Below, one piece after another: positions 40,660-53,275 of a stretch of 64,000 bases of DNA. The notes beneath the pieces were generated by a model that worked only from the letters and a program-made list of their open reading frames with translations, was not told the DNA's origin and did no database searches. Within the stretch, counting starts at the first letter, position 1. Each line of letters starts with the position of its first letter. Position numbers and translations under genes: made by a program. Source of the DNA: Sphagnum magellanicum. Its lineage: Eukaryota > Streptophyta > Sphagnopsida > Sphagnales > Sphagnaceae. Location: contig CM038919.1 in assembly GCA_021904315.1 (NCBI GenBank), positions 5,890,001-5,954,000 on the forward strand. Reading direction: 5' to 3'.

Positions 40660-43600
40660 CCCCCAAAGTGGATCAATGTTAAAGCCTCACAAACAAATTG
40701 TAGTTAAAAAAAAAAGGTGAAGCCATGGACAAGGTAAGTACACAAATTCAACACATTTTGTTGCCATTTCTTGTGGTTAATCATATGGCTTTGGGGTTAT
40801 ATAACTAATAGTACTCCACATGTGAGCATTGGATTTCCATCCCAAATCAACAATTTGTATAAAATTCATGGTTGACATAAACGTCTTTTCTACTAAAATT
40901 TGAATGTTCTTAAGTCTGGTCATATTTGTTACATGAACATCATCTATGTTGCTTGAACATGTTCTATCCTTAGTGTTATCTTTGTATTAATCCAATGGCC
41001 TATTCAAAATTTCATAGGTATTGGTTTTTAGGTGGTTAAGTTTCCATACATTTCCCTAAACTTGAAAATTTTCACTAAAAGAAATCTTGTCCATTCCAAC
41101 CATGTTTTTGTGACTAGGGTGACACTATTGTCCAAATCAACTCATTTTGTGACTACATATGTAGTAGTCCTACGTGTCACTAAATTACGAGTGCTAATAG
41201 TCACATGTGTGATTATAAAACAAATGGATTTAAATTCTAATCATAGATGCAATTATAATTTGTGACTACCTTGTGTTTGGATAAAATTTTTGATAAAAAA
41301 TCAACATATGTTATCAATTATTGTTAAATTCCATTGATGGATGAAAACCAAGTCATTTTTGCAACTATTTTAACATAACTTTCCCATTACACAGATGATT
41401 GAATCATATGTTGCATCAAGTTTGTGATTGCAATTGATTATCAAAATTTATAAAATTACATTTAATGTTGGCATTAGTATTAATTTAGTTTTACATTATT
41501 GTTTAAACTCCATATTAGAAACTATCTTAACCTATATTAACATACCTACTAAGCAAGAATAACTACCTTACCTTAAATCCATATATTGAGTGACAATTTA
41601 ACTTATTTGAGCTACCTATTATAACTAATAGGTATGTTATGATATATAAACTATTATAAACTAATATTTAAGTTAGGATTTAGGGTTAAATGAATATAAA
41701 TTATTATTCCTTATAATTAATAGTTAGTAGTCCATGTTCGTTACTAACTATAATAAGTTAGGATAGGCTAACTATTATTACCTATATAGTTAATAAGTTA
41801 CATTAATTATTAGTTAGGTCAAGTAGATTGGGCATATAATTAATGACATCATACATAACATTATTGTTTTATAAATAGTATTATGTATTTAAAAATATTT
41901 TAGAAATGATATATTAAAAATATATATCTAAAAAATTATAAATTATTACATCTAAATAGAATTTTTTAAAAAACTAAAAAAATTTCATCAAAATTTTATA
42001 ATATAATTAAAAAATAATATTGGTTTAAATTCTGGGAGATATGTTATTTATTTATTATTATATGAACTGAATAATCTTTTCCATTAATAAATCATGTGCT
42101 TGAATTCTTTCTTCAAAATAATGGTCATTGAAATCTTATCAAAGAATGAAATTCAATGGTTTTTTTTGTTGAAATCAAGATTTATTTTTTTAAACTCGTT
42201 AATTGTGTGCATCATTGAATTTTTTAAAAAATGGAGTTTTAATTTTGTTGTTTGAACAAAATATCAATAAGATATGAAATATTATAATAATAATTATTTA
42301 TAATATAGAATTTATCAAATATTAGTGTTAAAATTGGAAGATATTTCATTTGTTTATTATATGTTAACCATATAATTTTTTTTTCATTTATAAATCATGT
42401 ACTTGAGTTTTTTATTCAAAAGAATGGTTATTGAAATTTTATTAAACAAGGAAAGTCAAGTGTTTGTTTATAAAAACAAGTTTACATTTTTAAAAGGAAA
42501 ATAAATAAATGTGTGCATGGTTGAAAAAGATCAAAATGAACTTTCAATTATGTCATTTGGACAAAATATTGATAAGATATTAAATAAGAAAGTTGACATT
42601 TGTGCAATGTTTAAAACAAAACATGGGTTAAATAAAATCAAACCATCTTTAATTTCATAACAAATGGAAGATTTGTTGGTAAAAGAGTTGGTCTCTATTT
42701 TTGAGGTCTAAAGATCAACCCTCACAAATGACATGGTGGTTGTCAATTGTGATTTGTTGACCAAATACTTTCAACTTAGGTGGTTTATGTCTATTACATT
42801 TTTTAAGTGTTTACCTAGTAACCTAAACTAGTTTTTTAGCCTAGCCTAAGTAATGACACATGTCAACAACTCATAGGATGAAAATAATGAAAATATTTAA
42901 TAATTTCAATAGATAATATCAATAATTTTATTTAAATAATCATATAAATTTCTTTCATGACCATGTAGTTATAAATGCAATCCTAACATTATATATGTGA
43001 TTATTGATTCAACTACCATGCCACATGGTGTCTTTTATAACTAGTTGTCTTATGGCACTTGTTTTAGGCGATTATAAGCATTTTTAGTCACATGTATCCA
43101 TTATGATTAAAATGTAATTGAAAAAAAAATGGTTAATTTCCAAATTCTTTTAATGTTTGTTTATGGAATAACAAGTTATGCATGTACTAATGTCATTTTT
43201 ATGATGCTTTGAATACTTTCAAAAGTCCTTGAGTGTATGTGCATGTTTTTTTGTGTATTTTGATATTGAATTTGGTGATTATTGTGATATATGAGTAGTT
43301 ACATGGTATTTTTCTATCCATGCAGGTTTTGATTTATGTAGTTGTGTTGAAGATTCATGTAGGTGAGTTTTTTATGGAGATTATTTCCAAAATATCTTTG
43401 GGTTTACATAGTTTTTGATTTATGTCGTTAAATGCGAGTTTTATGTACAATAAAATGACTTCAATAGTCTTTTAATGTATATTTAGGTTTACATTTATGT
43501 AGTTATATGTGCATTTTATGTACATTAAAGTGGTTTATGTGTGGTAAAGTTTTTAGATAGGCCATAGATGAATATGCATGTTTAAATTTATGGAACTTTG

Positions 43601-44490
43601 GGCACTTTATGTTCATTAAGGTGGTTATGTGTGATAGATTCCTTAGATAATCCATATATGTCTACATGCATATTTAGATTTATGTAACTTCTAGGCATGA
43701 CTATTGGACATTAAAGTGGATTTTGTGTCGTAGAGTTCTTAGATAATCCATAAATTTATGCCTGTGAAAATTTAATCAAAAAATTATGTGCAATTTGTGT
43801 AATTAGATAAAAGATTTCGGATAGTCTTTAAATGTTAGCAAATTAAATCAACATTTTATGTACATTACCTAGATGCATTTTTATGTGGTAGTTGATTTCT
43901 ATGTGTTTTTATGATCTAACTTCTTTTTCTATTGGCAAAGGGACAAAGATTGCACCTACATCCATTAGTATGTCAAGAATTGAACCTTGTCTATATAAAG
44001 GTACCCATTTCCTAGTACTTCCATGCAATTTATTTTAGGTCCAAGATGTAAGCCCAAGTGTGCATAACATACATATGAAACAACAATTTAATCCATTGGT
44101 GGTCAAAAATCTTGTTTTTTCTCACTACTCAAATTCATTAGTTTTTTAGTCAAATATGACAAAATTGATTAATTTGCAATTTGTATGGTTTGGTAAAAAA
44201 GGACTAGTTAATTAGGACATTTTTAGTGAAATGATTTTTAGTCGTTTTGGATAGTTACATGTTGCACTAGATAATTTTTAATTAAAAAATTATGACATGC
44301 ATATATGAGGTCCTAAGTTAATATGACATGGAATAACACGCCACATCACCATATAATTTTTTTTTGGTTGAATTGTGGAATCATGGATTACATTATCATC
44401 ACATCATGAAAAAGTTTTAAGTTTTTTTGTTTTGTTGATTTTGTCAACATATTTTTTTGACACCATTTAAGCAGACTCATGTGTACCCAT
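40660..44490. other. AT-rich intergenic region, no gene seen
   Basis: Very AT-rich DNA with short frames only. At 41560-41830 there are many TTAGTTAGG and CTAACTATTA-like steps. At 43300-43900 a loosely repeated motif (TTTATGTA, ACATTAAAGTGG, AGATAATCCATA) recurs about every 100 bases, suggesting an old tandem array. No coding gene is supported. Confidence 0.5.
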
Positions 44491-44494
44491 GTGT

Positions 44495-44870
44495 GAATTA
44501 TGAGTTAATTAGAAGTGAACTAAAAGTGAATTGAGAGTGAATTAAAAGTGAATTAAGAATGAACTTTGAGTTAATTAAAAGTGAATTGAGAGTGAATTAA
44601 GAATGAATTAAGAATGAACTTTGAGTTAACTAAAAGTGAATTGAGAGTGAATTAAAAGTGAATTAAGAATGAACTTAGAGTTAATTAAAAGTGAACTAAA
44701 ACTTAACCAAAAGTGAACTTAAAGTTAATTAAATGTGAACTAAGAGTGAATTTAGAGTTAATTAAAAGTGAACTAAAAATAAATTAAAAATTAACTGAAA
44801 ATGAATAAGAAATAAATTAAAATTTAATTGAAAGCTAATTGAAAATGAATTGAAAGTAAACTGGAGTTAA
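44495..44870. repeat. 11-bp minisatellite with higher-order 55-bp units
   Basis: About 34 consecutive monomers of 11 bases can be laid out with almost no gaps. Typical monomers are GAATTAAAAGT, GAATTGAGAGT, GAATTAAGAAT, GAACTTTGAGT and TAATTAAAAGT. In the first half they form repeated blocks of five (55 bases), each ending in GAACTTTGAGT or GAACTTAGAGT. The second half is more degenerate. The array ends about 200 bases before the right duplication arm begins. Confidence 0.9.
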
Positions 44871-44939
44871 GTACAAGTTCATTATTAAGTTTTCTTTGAG
44901 TAGGGGTCATGACCGCTGGAACCAGGCTTGGTGTTGCAT

Positions 44940-45060
44940 TTGAAATGTTAGAGCAAGAAGATGCTGATGTGTACAATTTCTATATGGACCTCGTGTGGGA
45001 TAGAACTAAGAGTACAGAGAATGCTTGGTAGCCTAGGGGAACTGAGATTAGTCCCTAAGT
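44940..45060 (+). other. Unidentified coding-like fragment at the duplication edge
   Basis: About 35 codons on the plus strand look coding, for example FEMLEQEDADVYNFYMDLVW, and end at a stop near 45030. I do not recognise the protein. It lies just upstream of the point where homology to ARP4 intron 2 begins, so it could belong to whatever sequence the right arm was inserted into. Confidence 0.3.
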
Positions 45061-45982
45061 GTGATGAGGTAGGAAAAAGAAGCATTTTTGCAACATATAG
45101 CAGAGGTTCAAAATCCCTTGGGGGTGAATATGTTATTCCTTGATATGAGTGTGAGCCATCTCTCCTGTCACCCATGGTTGGCTTGGTCCTCAACCCAGAG
45201 TTCTTCCTGTGTTTTCTTATGTTTGAAAATCTGGGTACATTTCATTTGTTTACAAGCAGAAGTCTAGACCAAGCTGATCAGCCATGTATTCTCTACATCC
45301 CAGGCATAAATGCTGTCATGTGAACAGCGAAATCTGCACTGACCTTCTCCATCAGTGAGAGAATTTTGTCACAGCATATTGCATTTACTACCTTCTCCAG
45401 CATACTACTACTATCCTGACAGTGTAAAGGATCTGAAAAGAATTTCTGCCAAAGTTTAGACCATGGCAGGACAACAACCAAGAGAGAGAGCAACAAGATT
45501 GACACTGACAGATCTATGTCTCCATTGATATGTGAATTCTGACAGGATTCATGTTCAGTTACCTTCTCTGATCTGTGATCCCACTATTGCAAAGGATCCA
45601 AAAAGAACTCCGGCCACAGTCTCTCTATTGATCTCTGAGTGCCACCTTTGTTTCTATCTGATGTGCTCTGAGAAGAAGAGCAGTGGACCGCGAAAGCCGT
45701 TGATGCGTATAGTGCAATAGTGGGTGCACAGACATAGCAGTAAGCTCCTCATTGACCTAACTATTTCCCATGTGGTGTTAGAGCTGCCGCTTTTGTGGTC
45801 TTGACTTGAAGTGCATCCTACACATGGCAATTGCACTTGCTGCAGTGATGATGAAGACATTCCTTCACAAAGGCGTTGGCAATTACTCTTGCTCCTTACA
45901 ATCCAAACTAGACCCAAATGCAAATCCCTCTTGGGCTAAACTCTATTAGTTTTATTCCAAACTAACTTTGGCAGCAACTCAG

Positions 45983-48900
45983 GTGGTGGGAGCAGTGGAG
46001 CAGACATCACTGGTGGGTGATGGTGGGACAGAGACAGATATGGAAGCTAAGAAGCCTGGGGAATCTGAGAAAATGAACGCAGGGAGAAAGTTGTATACAG
46101 GTTTCTCAGCTCTCAACTACCATCAGGATTACATGGAGGTGTTGTATAAGCTCTGAAGCATTTGGAGCTGTGTTTACTGTGCAGCTTGTGATCTGCAGTT
46201 TATGAGGTTCTTGGGAGATTCAAAAGGCCTCTTCACAGTTGTAATGGAATAGCTGTGCTTCAATTGTAGTTATCAAACATTTAGCATCTTGTGCTGTTTC
46301 CACCTAATTTGGCCTGCTTATGAGCATGCAGGTGGTGCCAGCAATGAAAGATGGACTGGTGGCAGACTGGGAAATTGTTGAGAGCATTTGGGACCATGCT
46401 CTGAGGTAAGCCTTCTCTCCTGGAATGATTCTGGTGACTCATAATTGCAGATGGAGAATCTGCCAGCAAATGCGTTTTTTAATTATCACTTTGTGGTTTG
46501 AAACTTTAGGGGCAAGCTATGAGTGACCTGGGAGTCAGCTCTTGGAGTCATGGATGTTGAACGATTCTCTAATGACAGAGATTTTGAACAGAGATCGGCC
46601 TCTGGTAGACCCAAAGAGCATCCCATCCTCTTGGCAGAACCTTCATTCAATACACAACCAAACCGGGAAAAGTAAGAAATTATCATTTTCCTCCATATCT
46701 ATTGTTCATAATAGGCTTGGTACTTTAGCTAAGTTTTCCCATTTTTTTTCTCTATCTGTTTTATATTTCTTTGTTCCGTTTATTTCCTTGTAGAGTTCAT
46801 TTGATCATGCTTCTCAGTTTCAGTGTTTTGGTGAAGTAGCTCCAACATAGATACATGGAGTTTTTGCTATAAGTTCAGAGGTGCTACTACATCTTGCTAG
46901 ATGCAGTGGTCAAGGACTACTGAGAAATCTCTGAGCCTTATTGGTGTGTTTGTAAATGGATAAAACTTTATGGATTCTGTGTGGCAGGATAGTGGAGCTC
47001 ATATTTGAAAAATATGGAGCACCTGAAGTGTTTCTAGCGAAAAATACAGTGTATCGACCAATGTCCTCTGACTGTGTGGTGCTCTAAAGAGCTCCAATTC
47101 TCTGTTCTGGACTTGCTCGTTCAAAATTACTGCACCCTATTTTGGTATTGAATAAAGAGCTCTGGTCTGTTGGAAATAGTAAATGTAGTTTTGAGGCTCA
47201 TGCACTTTGTGAGTTGATGGTAGAAGATTGGGCAACTGATGGGAGCTGTTGGGTTGGGTAGGTATTGACATCATTTGCATCAGGGCAAGCGATATCACTT
47301 GTTGTAGACTGGTAAGGTTGCTTATTTGCTCTATTGACTTAGATGTCGTTATGGTGTATGTTATATTGTAGGAACTCATTAATTGGAACATTCATATGTG
47401 ACCTCCCTGATCCTTCTGTCTTTGTTTACCTTGACTGACTTCATCATGGAGAATGAGAGAGTGTTGTATCTAATAGCCATATAGTTGTCGATTGCAGTGG
47501 CAGTGCATTCACAAATGTTGCAGGAGTGCATGATGGTTATGTTCTTCAGAAGGTAACTTTCATCAAATCCTCTTGTGTGCATCCTCGACTTTTGCTCACA
47601 ATTCTACTGCAGTGCAGTTTCTGGAAACCTCATAAACCTGTGAGCGGTGGGTGGCAGGCTATTGTGAAGTCAGCAATTGGAGGCGATATTTTCACTGAGT
47701 GTCTTCTTAAGACTTTAGAAAGCAAGGCAATTTCTGTATGTTTGCTTTTCCAACCCTGTCTGAATTGGATTTGGTGACCTGTCACTTCAACAGATATTTT
47801 AAATTCAAAAACAGACATCTGAATGTCCTTTCAGATCAGACCATGCTTCTCATTCAGGTGCAAGGAGGTCTGTATGGGGGAGTTTGAGGTTTGTAAATTA
47901 GCTTAAACCTTCATCCCACTGTAGGGCACTGATGAAGTCAGTGGATAAGTTGTGATGGATAGGTCACCATCATACATGTTACTGTTGATGGTGCCGAAAC
48001 AAGTAAGAGATTGTCACTGTTATTCATACTGCTAGCTTTATTGTTCCTGTTCAAATTCTATCCTTCTGTATGTTTCTTCATCCTGGTTCTTCAGTCCTTA
48101 TCTGGAAGTCTTTTTTTGACCTCAGCAGAAGTTTTTCACCTTGTCCTGGTTTTCTTAAATCTGAGTCTGTGCATTTCTCAGTACTCATGAGAGTTATTCA
48201 ACATTCACATCATCCACTTTGATAATGTTCGGTGTCTGAATTTTGGCACATCCATGTTTGAGTTTGCAGGTGACACCAGTGGAATTTCCAAATACAACAG
48301 AACGTTACCACAAATATATGCAGGTCAGTGGAAGTATGGTAATCTCAGCTCATTTTTTCTTGTATTGAATGTAGAATTCCTTAATTTTCCTGGTGAGAAG
48401 TCTATTCAGTCATACTGGTATGCTACAGCATAGGATACTTTTTTGAGTGGAGTTTAGGGGGCATTTGGATGGATTAGAAGTCCATCCATTATATGGATTT
48501 GTCAGCTGTACTCAATGTGGATTCAGGCTTGGTTGCAGAGAGCCATTGCAGCTGATGTCAAGGAAGCAGTTTGTCTTGTGCCAGACTCACCCTTTGATGG
48601 TATGTTCTCATGTTAGACACATAATGTTCAATACAATCTGGAATTGTTCTGTGTCTTCTGGACTTGCTGACGCAGAGCCATGTGGTAGGAATGTTTGATT
48701 GTGACTCTTTGGAATAGTGCTCTTGGATACTTTCCTTAAGTTTAAGTTTTTAGATATGGTTGACATTCAAGTTTGTTGCTAATGAGCTAGTGCATTCTAT
48801 TGCTGCAGATAATTCATATGCAAATATCCCTACAACACCCTATGAGCTCCCTGATGGCCAGTAAGTGGCCAAACAGTTCATGTTTGGATGCAGCAATTTT

Positions 48901-50200
48901 GTCTGTAGCATGCAACTCCTCTTTAAGTCATTATGTTTCCATTCACCCCTGAATCCATCTGTAGGTTCCTTTGTTCCTGTGTTGATATAATTTTCAAGCC
49001 ATTCAGTTCTGCTGTGCAGGGCCTCTCCTTGTTATCAGGTCCATTTACTCCTTGATTGGCATGCTTTATCTACTGTTCTTGGTTGTTACTTGCTCTTCTA
49101 CAAGCATGAGATCTTGCATTGCAGAAGAGATCCATTGGATTGCACCTGCAAGTGTCTTTGTGTAATGAGCTTTGTAAGATTGGAGTAGGTTTTTGTAGTT
49201 AGAGCAAGGGGAGGAGTTTTGAAGTGTGGCATTTGTGGGTCAGGATGATTGAGGTGGGAGCTGACTGCTTCAGAATACCTGACATCATGTTCAACCCTTC
49301 ACTTCAGGTGCTTACTTTCATGGAGGTTTTGTGGATCATGAAGAGTTGCTGACCTTCATTAGATGCTGGCAGAGGGTTTTTTGCTTTCACATTTGGGCTC
49401 AACTGCTGATTGATATCAATAAACCTGGTGGGACTGGTCCAGACAATTCCTGGAATGGAGAAATTTGGGGCTGAGGTCAATGCACCTCTTCAAGGACTAC
49501 CTCAAATGGTGAGAACACTCTTGATTAATTTTTTGCATCTAGTATTAGTTTGTTTTTGTAGGGTGGCATGGTGTATGTGCATTGAAACTGAAATGTGGGT
49601 GTGTGAAAGAGACAGGGAGAAGTTGATGAAGTGGTCCTGTGTAGCCTAGACTATTGAGGTGTTTTTTCTCCTGGGCTTCTTGCAGGTGATTAATAGCATA
49701 TACAAGTGCGATGTTGACATAAGAAGAGAGCTTTTTAGTAGCATCATGGTAAGCTGACAATGATTACCTTTCTTTCAACACAGGTGACAACCCTTCTGGT
49801 TGCCATCCTCATACTCGTCTTTTGGTTTCCCTTGAAATCACAAATAAGCATTCTTTATTTCATGTGACACCCATTTGTTTTGGCTTTGTGATTTAGCTTG
49901 CAGGGGGAACAGCAGCAATGCAGCAAATGAAGGAGCGTTTGGAGAAAGACCTTATGGAGGTATGGCATCAGTTGTGTGATGGAAAGGGGAATTGTCTTCT
50001 AGCATTGGACCAACTCACTTGGAGCTGATGTCCCGGTGCATTGATTCTCACTTTTGAAATGAAAAAAATTGGGAATTACTCCAACTTATGACTGAGGATT
50101 GTTTACACATTGCTGGAGGCACCACAAGCCGCACGTGTGAAAGTGCTGGCCAGTGGAAATGCTACTGAGCGTTGCTTCAGGTGTATCCCTTTACTCTTTG

Positions 50201-50237
<37 letters not shown>

Positions 50238-50717
50238 TTTTCTCACAGAAAAATGTGAAGTCCATTGCACTCATCAATGACGAAAGTGGTTTTCAGGAAT
50301 GGAATTCCAGGAAATGGTTCTTTCAATCTGCAATTGCATCTTGAAATTGTAATTTGATGCTTTACTACATTGAATGCTTCTGGTTGGGTGGCACAGTGTT
50401 TGGATAGGGGGTAGTATACTTGCCTCTCTAGGTTCATTTCAGCAAATGTAGTTCTCCAAATCAGATTAAGATTCTTTGCAAGCCAGATTCACATTTTCAA
50501 AATTAAACCTGTGGTTTGTCTAAAATAGTGAAGGGATATCCTTCCTTTGTTGATAAGTTTCAAGGAAATGTATCTTCCTTTGGCAGCAGTGTTTGTGGCA
50601 ATTTTTTCTCTCTTTATGAATTGTAGATGAGTAAGAATTTCTTGTTTCTGTTTCTGGTTGTCTTACAACAGATTTGAGGCGCATGGCCCAAGCTATGTGC
50701 AAAGAAAGTGCCCATAG
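45983..50717 (+). pseudogene. ARP4: ARP4 pseudogene (exons 3-20)
   Basis: Copies of exons 3 (45983-46138) through 20 (ending 50717 with SYVQRKCP and a stop) are present in order with introns. It cannot encode ARP4. Exons 1 and 2 are absent, and one C is lost from a CCC run in exon 5 near 46610. In exon 19 a Trp codon is now TAG (50449-50451). The exon 19 donor is destroyed near 50465, and the exon 18 acceptor no longer reads CAG. Several conserved Arg codons are changed at CpG sites to Cys or Gln. In exon 10, IRPCFSFRCKEVCMGEFE stands where the intact gene has Arg three times. One Leu is lost in frame in exon 14. Many exons otherwise remain open, so inactivation is not very ancient. Confidence 0.92.
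50195..50240. repeat. TCTG tetranucleotide microsatellite
   Basis: About ten TCTG units, one interrupted by TTTG, lie in the pseudogene intron that follows exon 18. The left arm has only a few related bases at the equivalent place, so the array expanded in the right arm. Confidence 0.85.
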
Positions 50718-52289
50718 ATGCATGGATATCCTTGGTGAAAGCTCTGAAAACTGTTATGGATTGTACATTTTCTTGGGATGAACAGGATATGATGTGATCA
50801 CCTCATGATCAGTTGTGGAATGGTTCAAATGACAGGTTTCACAATCACATGATCATTAACATTCACACCTTCTGTGCTGAACTGTTTGTAGCACAAGTCA
50901 ACCCCAAAGTGTACAGGGGATAGTGGCCTGGAATGGGAGAGTCTAGGATGTACCCCTAACTTATGGCATCTTTGCCCATTTGGAGCTACTGCTCTGGTTC
51001 TGATCAGAGCAAATCAGTGCACTCTTCAAGTTTTGGCCTTGGGAATTTATCAAGGGAATAACAGCAATGGGTATATGGTCTGGGCAATTTTGTTGTAGCG
51101 TGTCTTAAATGTGTGGTGGATATCAGTCTAAATCTTCTTTCTTTCCAGGCATTGGTCTTCATTATTAATCTCATGCAGATTTAGGTTTAGATATCCTGGA
51201 TGAAAATTCATTGAGAAAAGCATGTGACTTGTACTGCATTTAAAAATGTCATATGGTAGTTATTTTCCTCAGTATCAGATCAGAAGCAACATTGCTTTCT
51301 TCTGAGAAAACTAGTTATCACCAATGATGCTGAAATCATCACAGAAAATAAGAAACCAGAAACATTCTCTTACTGATGAAACAAACTCTGCTTTCGTGAA
51401 ATCAAAAATTGTGTTTACGCAGTCAGATTAGGGTATCACTTCTACCTTCAGTTTCTACGACTGATCAAACATGTTAGCAACAACACCTAGCTGGAGTGTG
51501 TTGGCCATCTTGAAGTGGTAATCTATTTCATGAGCGATGAATTGATTTGTGTGCCAAAGACGATGATGACTATAAACCTCATTTGTGAAGTGGGCCCAGT
51601 TAGTCTACTCATTACTCTTTCCTCTGAATTGAAAACTTTACAAATGCACACAAATTTGTCAAGAGTTTTAGCTTTCCTGCTCAGTCAAGTCTCACTTAGA
51701 TTAACATCGAACTTTAAATTGTGTTGCACCATGTATGATTGATTTTTTTGTTTTTTGGTTGATGGTTGGGGATAATGATAAACAGCAGGTTGACATGACA
51801 TTCTAAATCTCAGGTAAATGAATTTTCAACTATGTTAGTGTTATGTGTTGCACCATGTATGAGGGTTTGTTATTGTTTGGTTGATGGTTATGGCCAAGTG
51901 ATAGGTGAAAATGCTGACATGGTAACACATGCCAAATCTGTTTCAAGTTGTTTGAAACAGAAAATTTCTCTCTTGGATTAATGGACTTAAACACGTTTGT
52001 ATGATCTTGGAGATTCTACAAGGGGAGTGAGGTGTTGAAGCAAATTGAAATTTCCCAAATAAATTAGATACACCTATGTTCGTCTGGTGCAACGTCAGAG
52101 ATTCTGTTTTGAGTTTTGAGTTTCTTTCAAACAAGACTGAACTCAGGACAACTGAAAGCGTTGAAAATTTTCCTTGGGTTTGGTGTGATGTAGGGAGGAA
52201 AATAGTGATTAACCCCTAAACGCTAGACCTGCAAAGCCCCCACTCCTTAAAGGAGCGTTGCCTGAAAGCTAGTACTAGTAAGTCCACCA

Positions 52290-52900
52290 AAAAAAAGGAC
52301 GATCGCACCAAGAACGGAAGGCCAAAAATGCGTTGGATTCAGTATTCACGCGCGCACCGAATCTCTCACAAACGACATGAGTAATGGTGACGCCACAGTT
52401 GCAGCACGATGATGATCACAAGACAGGGGGCCGGAATTTTTTTTTTTCACTAAGGCATGCCTACCTCCACCAACTCCAACAGCAGAACCACACCAAAAGA
52501 CAGGAAGCCAACAAACAGAAAAAATCTGCCAGCCTCTCCGCGCACACACTGTGGTCGACAGCTCCAAAACATTGGTCTCATAAATGTCGTTGCAGCTGAA
52601 CGTGTCCAGTACAGAAGAGAGAGAACTCCAAAATAACAACTTTTGCCGACAAAACAGACCACAGGTAACGCATAGCTGCACCAAATCAGTCAGAATATAA
52701 GCCGAAAGAACGCGATCGATCCACAGGCTCTTCTCTACATTCCTAAGGCCAGAAGGGGATGTACAAAATAGATCCAGCACACCCAAGAAAGCCTTTCGAG
52801 GAGCGAGAATTGCGCGCTCGAGAAGACACACTTCGTCTAGAACCCAAGCTCGACATTCTCTCTCTAAACACTCTCAGTCTCTCTCTAGAGTGACGACCTT
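52290..52900 (-). promoter_or_regulatory. GC-rich block resembling a promoter or leader of a minus-strand gene
   Basis: This block is unlike its neighbours: CpG-rich, with CT-rich tracts near 52860-52890. On the minus strand an ATG near 52851 begins MSSLGSRRSVSSRARNSRSS, a short frame with no recognised domain. There is no matching downstream gene on the minus strand, because the ARP4 right arm follows directly. It may be an orphaned promoter and first exon cut off by the duplication. Confidence 0.35.
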
Positions 52901-52902
52901 GA

Positions 52903-53263
52903 TCAGTGTTGGACCGGTAGGTACAACCGCCGGGTATGTATACAATACTGGAATGAGTACCTACTGGTATTGACGTACATACCAGTCTTGTACGACTTGA
53001 GGAAATACCGGCCGTATACCAGTAGCAGCCTGGCAGGAACCTGATGTAAAATCAGGCATATACATGCCTTATACCAATACAAAAACCAAGTATACACCTG
53101 ACTTAATATTGTATAAATACGAGGTAGATACCTGTCTTATTCTAGTAAAAATACAGGGTAGATACATATCTTATGCTAGTATAAATACAAGGTAGATACC
53201 CGATTTGTACCATAACAATAGGTTTATACCTGAGTTATACCAGGTAAAACTCAGCGTTGGACC
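52903..53263. mobile_element. Repeat-rich insertion bounded by 13-base direct repeats
   Basis: TCAGTGTTGGACC (52903-52915) and TCAGCGTTGGACC (53251-53263) flank about 335 bases that are rich in GTATAC, TATACC and GGTAGATACC steps. Inside, units of roughly 45 bases recur, such as ATACAGGGTAGATACATATC and ATACAAGGTAGATACCCG. The flanking repeats look like a target-site duplication with one mismatch, but a direct-repeat-bounded minisatellite is also possible. No coding frame is seen. Confidence 0.45.
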
Positions 53264-53275
53264 CAATAAGGACCT

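Larger units (their letters stand above)
45090..52210 (+). repeat. Right arm of the inverted duplication
   Basis: This arm matches the minus strand of 18.77-10.075 kb. It starts within ARP4 intron 2, contains copies of exons 3 to 20 with their introns, and continues through the 3' flank. Shared 3'-flank landmarks include TTGAAATTTCCCAAA (near 52045) and GTAGGGAGGAAAATAGTGAT (near 52190). Exons 1 and 2 are missing. It lacks the 1.2 kb segment present in the left arm. Confidence 0.85.

Noticed and set aside
45983-50717. The right ARP4 copy as a second working gene
   Set aside because: Exons 1-2 are absent, exon 5 is shifted, exon 19 has a stop and two splice sites are lost.
52346-52831. 161-codon minus-strand frame
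   Set aside because: No recognisable domain and low-complexity ends; kept only as a possible promoter and leader block.
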